Source: Salminus brasiliensis
Taxonomy: Eukaryota; Chordata; Actinopteri; Characiformes; Bryconidae
Assembly (NCBI RefSeq): GCF_030463535.1
Contig: NC_132878.1
Coordinates: 29,758,261-29,822,260 of the forward strand
Length of the DNA stretch: 64,000 bases
Direction of reading: 5' to 3'
The position numbers were made by a program, and so were the translations under genes. The notes under the pieces were generated by a model. The model was not told where the DNA came from and did not search any database. It saw only the letters and a list, made by a program, of their open reading frames with translations. Numbering within the stretch: the stretch's first letter is position 1; every line of letters starts with the position of its first letter. Below, one piece after another: positions 1 to 11,844 of the stretch.

Positions 1-290
1 CACTTCCTGTAGTGTATTACAGTCTGTCAGAATGAGTGTGTGGATCATATGAACATTGAAGAGCATTATAGAGCTCCCCCTACACTTCCTGTAGTGTATT
101 ACAGTCTGTCAGAATGAGTGTGTGGATCATATGAACATTATAGAGCTCCTCCTACACTTCCTGTAGTGTATTACAGTCTGTCAGAATGAGTGTGTGGATC
201 ATATGAACATTATAGAGCATTATAGAGCTCCCCCTACAGTTCCTGCACTGTATTACAGTCTGTCAGAATGAGAGCATGGCTTAAATGAGC
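1..290. repeat. Minisatellite, about 72-83-bp unit (copy 1, cut by the left edge)
   Basis: About three and a half tandem copies of a unit containing CACTTCCTGTAGTGTATTAC and GTGTGTGGATCATATGAACA. Starts of successive units at 1, 83, 155 and about 236 give unit lengths of about 72-82 bp. It is the reverse complement of the array at 14939-15665 in adcy3 intron 13. It lies inside wdr26 intron 1 and runs off the window. Confidence 0.9.
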
Positions 291-1384
291 ATTATATAGA
301 GAATTACTATTTTTGATTACATGACAGTGGCTTTAATCGTGGCAACTAATAGTTGCAGTCCTAATCATCATCATCATCATATTGTTAATAAGCGAAATTC
401 TTGTCTGCATTTTGACCCTACTGAACTGGGCCATAAATGCTGGGTTAAAGCTGCCCGCATTTACCCAGGGCTCCAGGCTGCGGCTGGACTGAGCCAGTGG
501 AATTTCTCTCCATTGGCCCAGACTTGCAGGATTTCCCCGAGAAACAGCCTAAATGCAGCGCTTGATGGCTTCAGCAGGCGGGATGTGCACTAAAATTAGA
601 CCCGAGGCGCGTTTCTAATGAAAAGCAGCTGCTCCAGGCTGCATACCACGGGCGCCATCAACCAGAGAACAGCTCACACACACCTCAGAGCGACCCGAAG
701 CCCCCCGCCCAACAACCGCTCAAATACCTCGCTAATGCGGGTTTCTAAAGCAACACCCCCACACTGCCACAACACCGCTACTGTCCGCAGGCAAAGAAAA
801 CCCTGCCCAGCCACAATCATCCAGACATGACGGTAATTAGCAACTGACAGTTTCACTCTGAGAGCAAGAAAGAAACCTCTGAAACGGAAACTTAGAATCT
901 GAAGCTCAGAAGCAGTGGCTTCTAGTCTAAACGCCAACTGAACAGCATGAGAGCATATTCAGAGTGGCAAACCAGATGCTACACGTTGCAGCTTGTGCTA
1001 ATTGATATACACTCTTATAACCATGTTAAACAGACTTTTCAATGCTGAATACTGGGCTGCTATGTACCAAAGAGCTCTCTGGCCAATCACTGCATAGCTG
1101 TGCGCTATAGGTATGCAGATTAGCTCAAGATGATACTTTTCATGCCTTTTGTTTGGCTCAAGGGAGTCAGATAATCCGAAACAGTAAATAGCTTTGGTAA
1201 TACACTCCTCATGGACAGGGAAGTAATGGCAATATTGGACTTTCAATGATGCCTCTTAACTACTCTTTTACTTTAACATATGTCTTAAAACAACAACAAA
1301 AACAAACATACATGCATGCATGTGGTGCAAAGGATCATTTCAGGTGCTTTCGTAAATGAACACAGAATATAAACTATACATAGA

Positions 1385-2460
1385 GGGTCAAAATGTGCAT
1401 ACACCCACTTTAATGGTGCTGCAAACTCCAATTCCAAGCCTCTTAACTGCCTGTTAGTGATCATGATTGACTACAGCTGGTAAATTCTCTGTGCTCACAT
1501 AAATGTTTGACAGCACTCACTGGACTGAGCAACACACACTACAATGAGACATTTAAGGACTAGATAATCGAGTTGTTTGGCCACAATGAACCGAAGTACA
1601 TTATATATCAAATTTGTTTGTGGAATGCCTTCAGCTTACTGTAAGTTGCAATCCCTGCAGACACAGATGTGCACATGCACACACATAGCTTGTCTAGTTC
1701 CTGTAGAGAAGCATTGCCAAAAGAATAGGATACTCTGCAATACAGCAAATAAACAGAACTATTGGCACCATGCCTCATGCCAGGTGTGGGCTAGAAGGTA
1801 TGAAGGCCCCAGCATTGAGCTGTGGAGAAGTGAAACGATGGTGCTTCATCTAATCCTTTTGGAATGAGTTGTGGAGTTGGGGTGATCATCCAACATCCAA
1901 CCATCCACACCCCTGATTTTGGAAAAAAGGACAAATGAGCAGGTGTCCCAATACATTTGTCCACACAATGTATGTTTAGAGGAGTAACAGTGAGGCAGTC
2001 AATGTTTAGCACAACAGAAGAAGCATCAGGATCTGGTGCTGTTTTGCAGTCAGGGGGATGTGGTGCATTGCACAAAGTGGATGGAATACCGAAGAAGGAC
2101 TTCCTCAAAATTCTTCAGCAGAACCACAGAAACTGGGCCACAATTGGATGTTCCAACAGGACAGTGACATCAAATACACAATACCACAAAAGGGGTTGTA
2201 GAATGGATAAAGCAACTTATCATTGAGGCCAACATTAACACTTGGAATGGCGTTCCCAAAGTTTTGACCTCAACCCTTTTGAGAAGTTGTGGACTGTGCT
2301 TAAAAGTCAGGTTTGTGCCAACAAACTTAATTGAACTCTACCAACTCTGCCAAGAAGAGTGGTGCTGATGGCTACTGGTCAAGGTACAACTTGCTAAGGG
2401 GCATTTAACCTAATATTAAGTGTGCTGGGTGTATATTTTTGACCTTGTGTGTATACCTCT
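1385..2460 (+). mobile_element. Degenerate Tc1/mariner-like transposon, interrupted by a second element
   Basis: The plus strand resembles the 3' half of a teleost Tc1-like transposase gene (for example AACTGGGCCACAATTGGATG and GTGGACTGTGCTTAAAAGTC), followed by a non-coding end. The reading frame carries several stops, so it is dead. A separate 372-bp element sits inside it at 1599-1970. Family assignment is from remembered repeat sequences. Confidence 0.6.
1599..1970 (-). mobile_element. Non-autonomous Tc1/mariner-type element, copy 1
   Basis: Its right end reads TGTCCCAATACATTTGTCCA, the reverse complement of the TATGGACAAAAGTATTGGGA type of end seen at 22189. TA dinucleotides flank both sides (1597-1598 and 1971-1972), as expected for Tc1/mariner insertion. 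It is nested in the older element at 1385-2460. Three relatives lie at 22189, 28448 and 46690. Confidence 0.7.
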
Positions 2461-4137
2461 GACTATTTATTGACTTCAGAGAAACCCCAAAGCGACTCAA
2501 ACCTGGGCACCAAATTCTTGTTTTTATGTTTGATTGGGGTGTAACAGCTAACAGTTAAGAATAAGAAGAGTTAAGAATGCCCGAAATGTCAACAACGTCA
2601 GTCAGAACTATGCAGCCCAGTCTTTACCTGTGCCATATCCATTTCCACCAATAAGATATACATCTATATCTACAAAAATACTTCATTTAAATGTTGTGCT
2701 ATAATTGTATTTTAGTCTAAGTGGTTGAGCTGCTAAGAACACTGCTTGTACCTCTGTCTAAAGAGTGAGGCTGTTGGTGCATTGCCAGTGTTTTTTAATA
2801 CAAACTTTTTAATGTAAAGTTTATGTTTCTAGCAAAAAATGCAAGTGTTCACTAGTAGCATAACAGCTATCCGTGGAGTTGAGGATCTGAAACAACACTG
2901 GTCAAAACAATACAGGCCAATGTAACAAAGTAGTAATAACAGTAGCAACAGTAACAGTTTTTTTAAAGCAGTGTTGATGTAGTCAGTTCAATTGTTGTTG
3001 GTTATCAAGCTAAACTGAGACATCATGCTTTGGGAAAATAACATGACTAATGGGGCAGTCCCACATTTTTTTTCAAGCAAAGAATTATGGTTTTCCCTCA
3101 CAGCAATTTCAAAAACTTTTCTTCCAGTACGATCGGCTGACAGAGGGTGGGACAGGATGCCACATAAACCTTTACTAGCATTACTTAGTAATGCATCATC
3201 ATGCAGGGCTTCTGTAATGGTCCATGCAGAGTCACTCAATGAACTTTGCTTTTTGGAATCAACCACATCTGAATGCATCTCTGTTCACCGCAGTTGAAGT
3301 ACATGAACTGCACTGTGGAGCTCAGAGTCATTAATGGTGGTTGCTAGTTCTGCAGAGTTCTGATACTCACTACACTGGGCTGAGTGACTGTACTCTTAAG
3401 AAGGGTATCTGGTTAGTGGTGCTAAAACTCTAACTTCTCTAAAAAGTCTCTGCTTTTCCCACAAGACATTCTACATATATGTGAGTATAAGTCCGATACA
3501 GTATTTAAAAACAAATAAACAAACAAACCAACAAAAAAAAAACACAATATGACACTCAGTGCTTGGGTTTCAACAGTGGCTTCAAGGAGTTTCTGCAGCT
3601 GAAAGCGAGGTACGTTTTACCATCTAGCGGTTGGAACTGCAGCATCTTGTTAACTGGATCATATGATGTTACCAGCTCTCAAGATCGGCTAAATGATCAT
3701 CAGATCTCATTTTGGGCTGAAGTTCGTCCAATACTGATAAACAGTCAAGCGATCCTTACATCTCTAGTAGAATAAAAAATGAGTGTACTGGGGAACACCA
3801 ACCTCCACACCTTGTATTTTTGACCATTCTGATATTTTGACCACATGATTCTTGCAATTGTTCTTTATATTGACTTAGCTTGTATAATGAAAGTACCTAG
3901 AGAAATACCTTTTCTTGTGAGGTTTTTGCTCAGCATTGATGTTATGTTAGACAACTAATCTTAAAAAAAAAAAAAAGTGTTGGATTTCACAACCTCTAGA
4001 TGTAAAACCCAGTAGTTAAGCTGACCACCACTGAGAAACTGTCAATTTGCAGGTCAATGACAGTTTACAACTGACAATGTCAACATGACAACATGCGGCA
4101 AAACAATTCAAGCCAATATAAAGTTGTTGTAGTAATA

Positions 4138-4168
<31 letters not shown>

Positions 4169-5532
4169 CTATAATATTAGTCAATAAATAGCATTGTCAA
4201 GCTCTTCTAAAAGAAGCGCCTGTGGTGTCTTTCGATACAAATGCCAAAGGTTGAGCTGACAAACCCGAGGACATGTTGTGCAGCACTCTGTAAACAGTGC
4301 AATTGATCGAATAGTCCTGACTTTTTCCCATTAATAGCATTTTAGTTTCCAGCTTGCTTTTCTATCAGTGTTCGTGTTCGCTGTGTGTGTGTTGAGGTAT
4401 ATATACACACTAGTTTCCCCCAAGGTATAAATTAGTTTAACAAATTTTGAAGATTTTGTTGCTTTGATGCACGTGCCAAAAGCTGTGCTGACAACCTGAC
4501 TACCCAGGAAAATACGACTGCTCAACCAAGGACGTAGTTTTTTTTTTTTAAAGTTTGCTTTCTAGTAATGTGTGTGTGTGTGTGTTCGCTCAAAAGGTCA
4601 AGTTTTCAATGTGAATAAGTGTCAACAACATAAATCAACATTCGGTAACTTCCTCAAAATATAGCTAGTATAAACACTGCCAACAGATGAGTTTGCTGAC
4701 AACCCCAAAACATGAGGTGTAGCTCTTTGTAAACAAAGCGACTGACACAACAGTCCAGCACTTTCCTCTGAGGCCTTTGGTTTCTGTAAACAACACTGGG
4801 TTTGAAGAGCCAACTGTCATTAGAAACTGTTGTGAAACCAGTCAATGCAGGTCAGTCAGTCTTCACTCTGTCCACCAAAGCTCCCCCAAAATAAGTATGT
4901 ATATCGACATGTACGGCGATATAACCGCGGTGTGATCGCAGTGTCCATACCGAGGAGCCCCAGAGAGGCTCAGGCCCACTGCTGCTGTCAAACCTGCTGT
5001 TTTTCTCTGCGCCTTTTGCGCAATCCACCAAAAACAACAGCGAGCAGGCAAAGAGAAGAGCCATCTTTCCCTTTGTGCTCGACTGTCAAGTGAAAAACAG
5101 CCAGATCTCTCCACGGTCACGGTGGGCACCGTTCATTTAAGCTCTAATTACACGACATTTTCGCTGAAATTAGAAGTATGATGTAATGCTATTTCGCATC
5201 ATGCAATAAAACACACACACACACACACTCTCTCTCTCGTGCACATCACACCTCTATAAGCAGTCTTCACTAGACTCAGACGCATCTGCTCTCATATCGC
5301 TGCAGATTTGTGTGTGGACGTTAAACTGAGACATGTCAAAACAGCACTTGACTGCTCGTGTTATTGCGCAAAATGGACCCCCTTGTTTCTCAGCTGCTAA
5401 CTAGTCCCCATCCCCCATGGCTGGGGCAAACGCAGGCTAGCTTGTCCAGCTTTAGAGGCATTTTCGTGCACCGAGGGCCCCTCAAAAAGCAGAACCATGG
5501 TCTATTTTATGTGCACACTTAGCTAAACTTAC
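2461..5532. other. wdr26 intron 1, mostly unassigned sequence
   Basis: I see no exon here on either strand. There is a (TAA)n run at 4132-4165, short TG and CA runs at 4570 and 5211, and two diverged copies of a roughly 75-bp segment (about 4240-4320 and 4685-4765) sharing GCTGACAA, a following ACATG or ACATGAGG, and TGTAAACA. The 96-codon open frames at 3.0-3.3 kb match nothing I recognise. Confidence 0.5.
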
Positions 5533-5837
5533 TTTAAGCCTAAGCCGTGCAGATGCTGCCCGATCAGGCGGATCACGTCTTCCTCCGCTTGCGAGAGCCG
5601 CTTCTTCTTCTTCAGCGAGCCGAGCTCCGAGGCAGAGACCGTGGAAGGCGCTCCGGGCCCGGACCCTGTGCTAGCCCCGGCCGCGGCCCCGTTGCTGGCG
5701 CCCGAGACAAGCCCGTTGGAATGCGACCCGGCGGCCGAGGAAGACTCCCCGTTCTGCGCGGCGCTCAGGCAGGAAAGAGCTGCCGGATCCTGGCCCTGAC
5801 TCTGGTCCTGGTTCTGGCCCGCCCCGTTAGACTGCAT
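5533..5837 (-). CDS. wdr26: wdr26, first coding exon (gene continues beyond the left edge)
   Basis: The exon encodes the N-terminal 101 residues plus two bases of WD-repeat protein 26, a subunit of the CTLH/GID E3 ubiquitin ligase complex. It starts with an ATG at 5837 and opens with MQSNGAG. A low-complexity Ser/Ala/Gly/Asn-rich stretch follows (about residues 25-72). Then comes a conserved KKKKRLSQ segment and the start of the LisH helix ([12 protein letters not shown], about residues 85-96). The exon ends at a consensus donor, GTAAGT, after two bases AA of a split codon; the Asn expected next in the family fits. The remaining LisH, CTLH and WD40 exons were not found down to position 1, so intron 1 is at least 5.5 kb. 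Fish often carry two wdr26 copies and I cannot say which this is. Confidence 0.93.
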
Positions 5838-6320
5838 GCTGGAGCCGAGATTGGCACCGGAACTCCGCGCGAGGAAGGCAGCGGCAGACGCTGTCCTGGT
5901 GTCCGAGGGAGAAGCAGCAAGGGCCAGAACCAGCGCCGCGGAAAGGCCCGCCGAAGCCCCGGGCTCTCCTACTCCCTCCGCCGCCGAAGCTCGGTGCTTT
6001 TTCCGCGGGGGCGGCGACGCTCCGCCGGTGTCCGAGTCGGAGGAGGAGGAAGCGGAGGAGGCCAGAGTTTCCTCGCCGAGAGCGGCCGTGGTGAGGGCGA
6101 AAGGGGAGAGAGAAAGAGAGAGAGACGCCGGGATTGGGGAGCTCGGAGGGCGGCTGCAAGGCTGCTGGGGCTACGGGGAGGAGGAGGAGGAGGGGGCTCC
6201 GGCCTTCCGCTCCGCTCCTGCTCAAAACACAGCAGCCTAATGGAAACCCTGCGCTGATGTCACCGGAAATGCCTCCGCGGCGACCGCGTAGCGACGACCA
6301 GCAGGGGACGCGGGCTAAAA
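5560..6320. promoter_or_regulatory. CpG island over wdr26 exon 1 and 5' UTR
   Basis: This is the only long GC-rich, CpG-dense stretch in the window. It covers wdr26 exon 1 and about 480 bases upstream of its ATG. It is probably the wdr26 promoter and 5' UTR (minus strand). No TATA box stands out. The long open frames on both strands here reflect base composition. A CCAGCAGGGGAC motif close to the CTCF consensus lies at its outer edge (6298-6309). Confidence 0.75.
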
Positions 6321-6369
6321 GTTTTAGCTTAAAGTTCAGAACAACAGCGATCCCCCTTTCTAACAGCAT

Positions 6370-6615
6370 TTAACCGTTTAGAAAGTGGTTTATGGTGTTT
6401 GGTCTGGACATAAAAGCTAACAGTGTAGTCCTAAAGCCGAAAAGGAAGCTCTGTTTGCAGCAAACACTGGAAGCAGCAAACACTGGAAGCTGAGGGCATG
6501 GGTTTAAACTTTCAGCCTACACTTCAATTAAAAAACATTTTAAATCTTTTGACAGTTTGGGTGTTTGGCCAAATAATAGCCAAGCTTGTGTATATAAGTT
6601 TTTGCAAATAAATTA

Positions 6616-6672
<57 letters not shown>

Positions 6673-7230
6673 TATTATTATCATTATTATTTTTATTATG
6701 AAGTAATTTTGGTGTTTTTTACTGATAAATAAGTGCTAACCAGTTACTCAAAAGCTCAAAGATACAATCTCTGTTTACTTTGTCACTGGACATTGTTCCC
6801 AGCAGGGGGCTTGGGCTGAGTTCAAAATAGCACTATTTTCCCTTTCCAACAACAGTTCCAACTATAGTTATTCTTATTATTTTTTAATAAGGTTATTTTG
6901 GTGTTTATTCCTGATACATAAGAACTAACAGTTTGCTCAAAAAGCTCAAACGGTATAATCTCTGTTTACTTTATCACTGGATGCAGTTCCCAGCAGGGGG
7001 CTTGGGTTGACAGTTTTCACTTATATGAGTAGTTATATAAATAACACTATTTTCTCTTTACAACATCTCATTTTATTATTCTTCCAGTTTTAAATTATTT
7101 AAGGTGTTAGGTCTTGATGTAAGGTTTAACAGCTCACTTAATAATGCTCAAAAAAAACTGAAGCTGCCTTTTGTGCTTCCTGGATGGATTGACCAGCAGG
7201 GGCTGTGGGTTTAAACTTAGTTGGAAGGTG
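6370..7230 (+). repeat. Degenerate tandem duplication, about 165-185-bp unit, with CTCF-like motifs
   Basis: Three to four diverged copies follow one another. Each carries a variant of GGTGTTT..CTGATA, AACAG, CTCAAA, CTCTGTTTACTTT and then CCAGCAGGGG. Two copies hold a perfect CCAGCAGGGGGC (6799-6810, 6990-7001). A third holds CCAGCAGGGGCT (7193-7204). A (TTA)n microsatellite lies within at 6616-6700. Confidence 0.7.
6616..6700. repeat. (TTA)n microsatellite
   Basis: About 85 bases of TTA/ATT repeats with a few CAT interruptions, just upstream of the wdr26 CpG island. Confidence 0.95.
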
Positions 7231-7440
7231 TAGAATTAAAAATGGCATTTTGCCTGAATGTAAAAGCTAAGATTTGACCAAGCTCTGTTTACTTTACTGT
7301 TTACACAGCACATGTTCAAAGGTTTAGTTTAAATATATAAACAGGTTTCTTAGGAAACACATCTTCATTATGTATCTAAAATTAACACATAAAAGCTTGA
7401 CCCCCGCCCCCCCCTGCACACAGCAACCAGTAGAGGGCAA
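6799..7440 (+). promoter_or_regulatory. Cluster of CTCF-like motifs
   Basis: CCAGCAGGGGGC at 6799 and 6990 and CCAGTAGAGGGCAA at 7427 fit the vertebrate CTCF core CCASYAGRKGGC exactly. CCAGCAGGGGCT at 7193 is an imperfect match. All point the same way. Further near matches lie at 6298 and 9556. Binding is inferred only. Confidence 0.4.
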
Positions 7441-7809
7441 GAGAAAATGTGTATCTTAAATCAGTAGTTCAACAGCGTTTCTTATTTTTTTCTGCCATAT
7501 ATGTGAATATAATAAACATAAAACAAAACTGATGTGCCAAAGGACAAAGAGAGCAATCATGCAAGAGTTACATAATGTTTAATCAAATTTTAGAACATAA
7601 ATATATAAGGTAGCATCATTTGTTTCAATTCTGAGCTGTTATGTTAAACATTCAGATAATCTAAATAATCACTACTAGAAAATGTACAGTTAATAAAACT
7701 TCCTAAAGCTTTAAGTGAAACATTTACACATCTGGACAGAAGAATCATTTTGTGTGAGTTGCTGCTTGCTATTTACAGTGTAGTACTATGTACAAAATTA
7801 GGCAGATAT

Positions 7810-8305
7810 GCACCGATCAGCCATAACATTAAAACATTCTGCCTAATATTATGTAGGTCCCCCTCGTGCCACCTGACTTGTTAAGGCATAGACTCTACAG
7901 GATCTCTGTAGGTGTTTTGTGGTATCTGTCATCAAGACGTTAGCTGCGGATCCTTCAAGTCCTGTAAGTTGGGCCTCCATAAAACACACTGTCACTAGTT
8001 CACTGGATGTCCTTACTTGGTCCGCTTTTAGTAGATGCTGACCACTGCTTACCGAGAACACCCCACAAGACCTTCTGCTTTAGAGATGTTCTGACCCAGT
8101 TGTCCAGTCAGCACAGCTTGACCCTTATCAGAGCGGCTCAGAGCCTTATGCTGGACCCTTATCCTTAACACAGCAACTTCAAAAACAGACTGTTCACATG
8201 CTGCCTACTATGTATATCCCACTCTTGACACCTGCCATTATAGCCAAATAATGAGTATTATTAACATCACCTCTCAGTGGCTTTAATGCTGTTGCTGATC
8301 AATGT
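7810..8305 (-). mobile_element. Internally deleted Tc1-like transposon
   Basis: The left end is CACCGATCAGCCATAACATT and the right end is a diverged inverted copy (CTGATCAATGTA). Between them lies the reverse complement of the 3' part of a teleost Tc1 transposase gene (GGACTTGAAGGATCCGCAGC on the minus strand) joined to sequence from near the 5' end. Most of the transposase is missing. It lies about 700 bases downstream of the adcy3 stop codon. Confidence 0.8.
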
Positions 8306-9017
8306 ATCTCAGTGTTTTGGTTTTGTGACATTCCAAAAGCAACTGAATCAAAACGAGCCCTTTTGTAGTTTATGCTGCTTTTGATTGATGTCGGAAACTG
8401 GGAAATACCAGTTTTCCTAATTGTGAATGGCATTAAATAGCCAAAGAAATTGTATTTACAAGTTGGAAAGTAGGAGTTGGAATCTAGATGATACACAATT
8501 TCATGTAGTGTGATGTATAATGCAGATGAAGTTAAAAATTGTAAAACTGGCACTGAAACTGGATGGATATTCTCTGCACCTCCATGCTTTCAGGATTCAT
8601 GTTGTGGGTGTCTATTGCCATGAATAAAAGCCATTTAGCTGCATTTACTAGTTAACCTATAGTTCATGGTTTATACAACCTTCTGAGGAGCACCCCAAAG
8701 CAACAGTAGTTTCTAAAGATGGGCTGTAAGAGCTGGGGAGTGAACACTAACAGTGTTGACATACTACTGCACATGAATCTCAAATTTTTCTAAATATCAA
8801 TAAATAAAAAAACTGAGGACAATGATTTTTTCCCCATAATACAGGTCTTTTAAAGGTTTAGCTGACTGTAAGTGCGTCTGTGAAGTCCTGCTTTCTCTAA
8901 ACATTTTTACAAACTTTTAAGTTTCTAAAGCAGTTCTGTGTGTGTGTGTATATGTGTGTGTAAATATGATTGATGTTTTGCTCTGAAGCCATGACTCCTC
9001 TCCATGTCCATGCAGCA
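8306..9017. other. Sequence 3' of the adcy3 stop codon
   Basis: This should hold the adcy3 3' UTR. I found no AATAAA on the minus strand between the stop and the Tc1 relic, so the cleavage site is not assigned. A (TG)n run lies at 8938-8961. Confidence 0.45.
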
Positions 9018-9200
9018 TCAGGACTTGTCCAGTATCTGATTGGGTAGACTGGGGATGACTGTGTTGCCGTTTATAATGGGTTTGTCCTTCCCCTTCATGA
9101 AGTATGTGAGCAGCTCTCCTTTTCCTTTCACAAAGATGGGGCCTCTCCTCACAAAGCGGAACCCGTACTCCCGCAGTATGTTGTGGCAGTCCTCCACCAC
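9018..9200 (-). CDS. adcy3: adcy3 coding exon 20, C-terminus (residues 1040-1099)
   Basis: [20 protein letters not shown], then [13 protein letters not shown], ending LPNQILDKS and a TGA at 9020-9018. The human protein ends LPHQVVDNS, so the C-terminus is full length. Confidence 0.98.
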   Translation of the reverse strand: MVEDCHNILREYGFRFVRRGPIFVKGKGELLTYFMKGKDKPIINGNTVIPSLPNQILDKS

Positions 9201-10404
9201 CTGAGGGCGGCACACTCAAGTTAAAAGCAGGCAAAGTTTTAACAGCATTCTTGTAAGCAGCATTCTGGGAAGGTTAACATTACTGGTTATATGGAATGCT
9301 TTTCTGAGTTACACATGTTACACATGTCAATTAATGCATATGAAAACAATACTATTTTATTTATAATGTTCAAGAAGAAGGTCAGATACTACTTCAGAAC
9401 CTTAGAGTACATGAGAAGGAAAAAAAGTCACTAAGACTATTTTGTTAATACTAGAGAGACACCATTGTTTTGTCCCAAACTGCCCATTTTGTAAACTTAA
9501 GTTTATTTTACTGTTTTATTTTTTAAAGGTTCAGCCTTGAATCCAAAACCTATGGCCAATAGGGGGCAGTAAAACTTTAGCTTACCAATACTACAACAGT
9601 TTTTCCTTAAAGTGCATATAGTTTTCAGAGACATTTTGAATTGGTCAGTACATTTACATGACCCAATAACTACTAGTGTCTAGCGTCTAATGGCTGAAAT
9701 CCCCATTGTGATGTTATATGTTTCTAATATGAATAGCACAGAGGAAACAAAGTTATAAAATAAACATTTTTTGCTGAATTTAGAGTTATTTTAGAGTTCA
9801 GAGGTAGTTTAGAGTTTAGAGTGAATTTAGAGTGGATTTAGTTCATAGTTAATTTAGAGTTTAGAGTTAGTTTAGAGTGAATTTAGAATTTAGATAGAGT
9901 TAGGTTAGGATTTAATTAAGAGTGTACTTAGATTAGAGTTAATTTAGATTAGCATTAGGTCAGGATTTAATTAAGAGTGAACTTAGATTAGAGTTGATTT
10001 AGATTAGAGTTAGGTTAGGATTGAATTAAGAGTGAATTTAGAGAAGAGTTCATTTAGAGTGAATTTAGATTAGAGAGTTCAGTGTTGGATCTCTCTGTAT
10101 GTGAAATTATGCTTGGCTCAGCCCAGTATGTGAGATAAGAGAGAGATGAGCCATGAAAAAGTGGAGAGTTCTGAAAAGAAAAGAGTTCTGATTACAGTAG
10201 TTTTTGCTGGGGCTTGTTTAGACATGTGTGTGCATGTAAGCATGCATAGGTGTGTGTGTGTGTGTGTGTGTTACCTGTATATTACCCATAACTCCAGTGG
10301 ACTCCATGCGGCTAGCCACATTAACAGTGTTCCCCCAGATATCATAGTGAGGCTTACGCGCTCCAATCACACCAGCCAACACACCGCCCATATTCAACCC
10401 TAAG

Positions 10405-10444
<40 letters not shown>

Positions 10445-11565
10445 AATACAAGAATAAACACAGCTCGTCACAACCAAAATCTTTTTATATTAATGTTGTA
10501 ATATTACGGTTACATGTGTGTGTAATCCTCAATCTACCTTTAGAGATGATTTTTACATTTGTTGTGTTTTATTTGTTGTTGTTTTTTTCCTCAAGGTCCA
10601 CCTACTAACATCTGTGTGAGTTTATAAGACAGTCATAATTCAACAGACTCTGCCTTTAATGCTGATATATATGTAAATGGGGTCAGTTTGGATTGACTGT
10701 CCTGAATTGTGCCTCATTCAAAAAGCAGCCCAGGCCAAAACACTCCTGAGAACTTCAGTAAATGGGTGGAGCTACATTGCTGTAGGCTGAATGGATAGGG
10801 CTAAACTATTTTTGGCTGAATGGGCGATGTCCCATTGGCTGAATGGGACATTTCTGTTAGCTGAATGGATGTGGTTAACTCTTGCTCCTGAATAGGTGGG
10901 TATAAGCTGCATTAGACTGGATGGATGGAGCTAAACAGCTGTAGGCTGAATGAGGAGGGGATAAACAGCAGTAGGCTGAATGGATGGGGATAAACTGCTG
11001 TAGGCTGAATGAGGAGGGGATAAACAGCAGTAGGCTGAATGGATGGGGATAAACTGCTGTAGGCTGAATGAGGAGGGGATAAACTGCTGTAGGCTGAATG
11101 AGGAGGGGCTAAACAGCTGTAGGCTGAATGAGGAGGGGCTAAACAGCTGTAGGCTGAATGAGGAGGGGCTAAACTGCTGTAGGCTGAATGAGGAGGGGCT
11201 AAACTGCTGTAGACTGAATGAGGAGGGGCTAAACTGCTGTAGGCTGAATGAGGAGGGGATATGATACTGTAGACCAAACAGGCAAATGTGTAGAAATATT
11301 GGAAATATCTGACATTACAGAAACACTAAATTCAAAACAGGCTGTTTTTGCAGTTTAGTTTCTGTATATAAACTGTGAAATGAAAGACCTTGTATAGGCC
11401 CTTCAATAAACACACACACACACCAACTGCTTACCAATCCGGAGCATGAAGGTGTTGAAGGACTGCTTGTTGAATTTATTTAGTGTGACCTTCATGGCCA
11501 AAGCAAAATCAGCCAGATCAGCCAGGTGCTGCCATCGCTCCAGAATACACTGATCTTCTTTCTGT

Positions 11566-11596
<31 letters not shown>

Positions 11597-11808
11597 TACA
11601 GTCAGCACTGTTCTTCACAGTTCTAATGCTTTCACATGTTCCTTATGTTAAGTCACTAACATGATCTTTAATGGCCACGGTTGCTCGGTTGGACAAGCTT
11701 TATAGAACGCTGGTAAAAACACCATTAAGCCGCAATGAGAGACTGAAGCTCAGCCAAAATTAATAACACTATCTAATATAACTGATTAGTAGTGGCATTA
11801 GCACTGGT

Positions 11809-11844
<36 letters not shown>

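Noticed and set aside
2988..3297. Overlapping 90- and 96-codon open frames
   Set aside because: No family resemblance, splice structure or start context. Likely chance or an old repeat.
1..5500. wdr26 exon 2 (rest of LisH and CTLH)
   Set aside because: I looked on the minus strand for the conserved LisH/CTLH residues and found none, so the exon must lie beyond the left edge.
5547..6373. Several long open frames on both strands in the CpG island
   Set aside because: They arise from GC-rich composition around wdr26 exon 1; the translations are Arg/Gly/Ser-rich and match no family.
7811..8061. 70-codon minus-strand frame as a gene
   Set aside because: It is the tail of a Tc1-like transposase in a deleted element.
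10912..11277. 121-codon open frame in the 30-bp array
   Set aside because: Period is a multiple of 3, so the frame is open by construction; it lies inside an intron.
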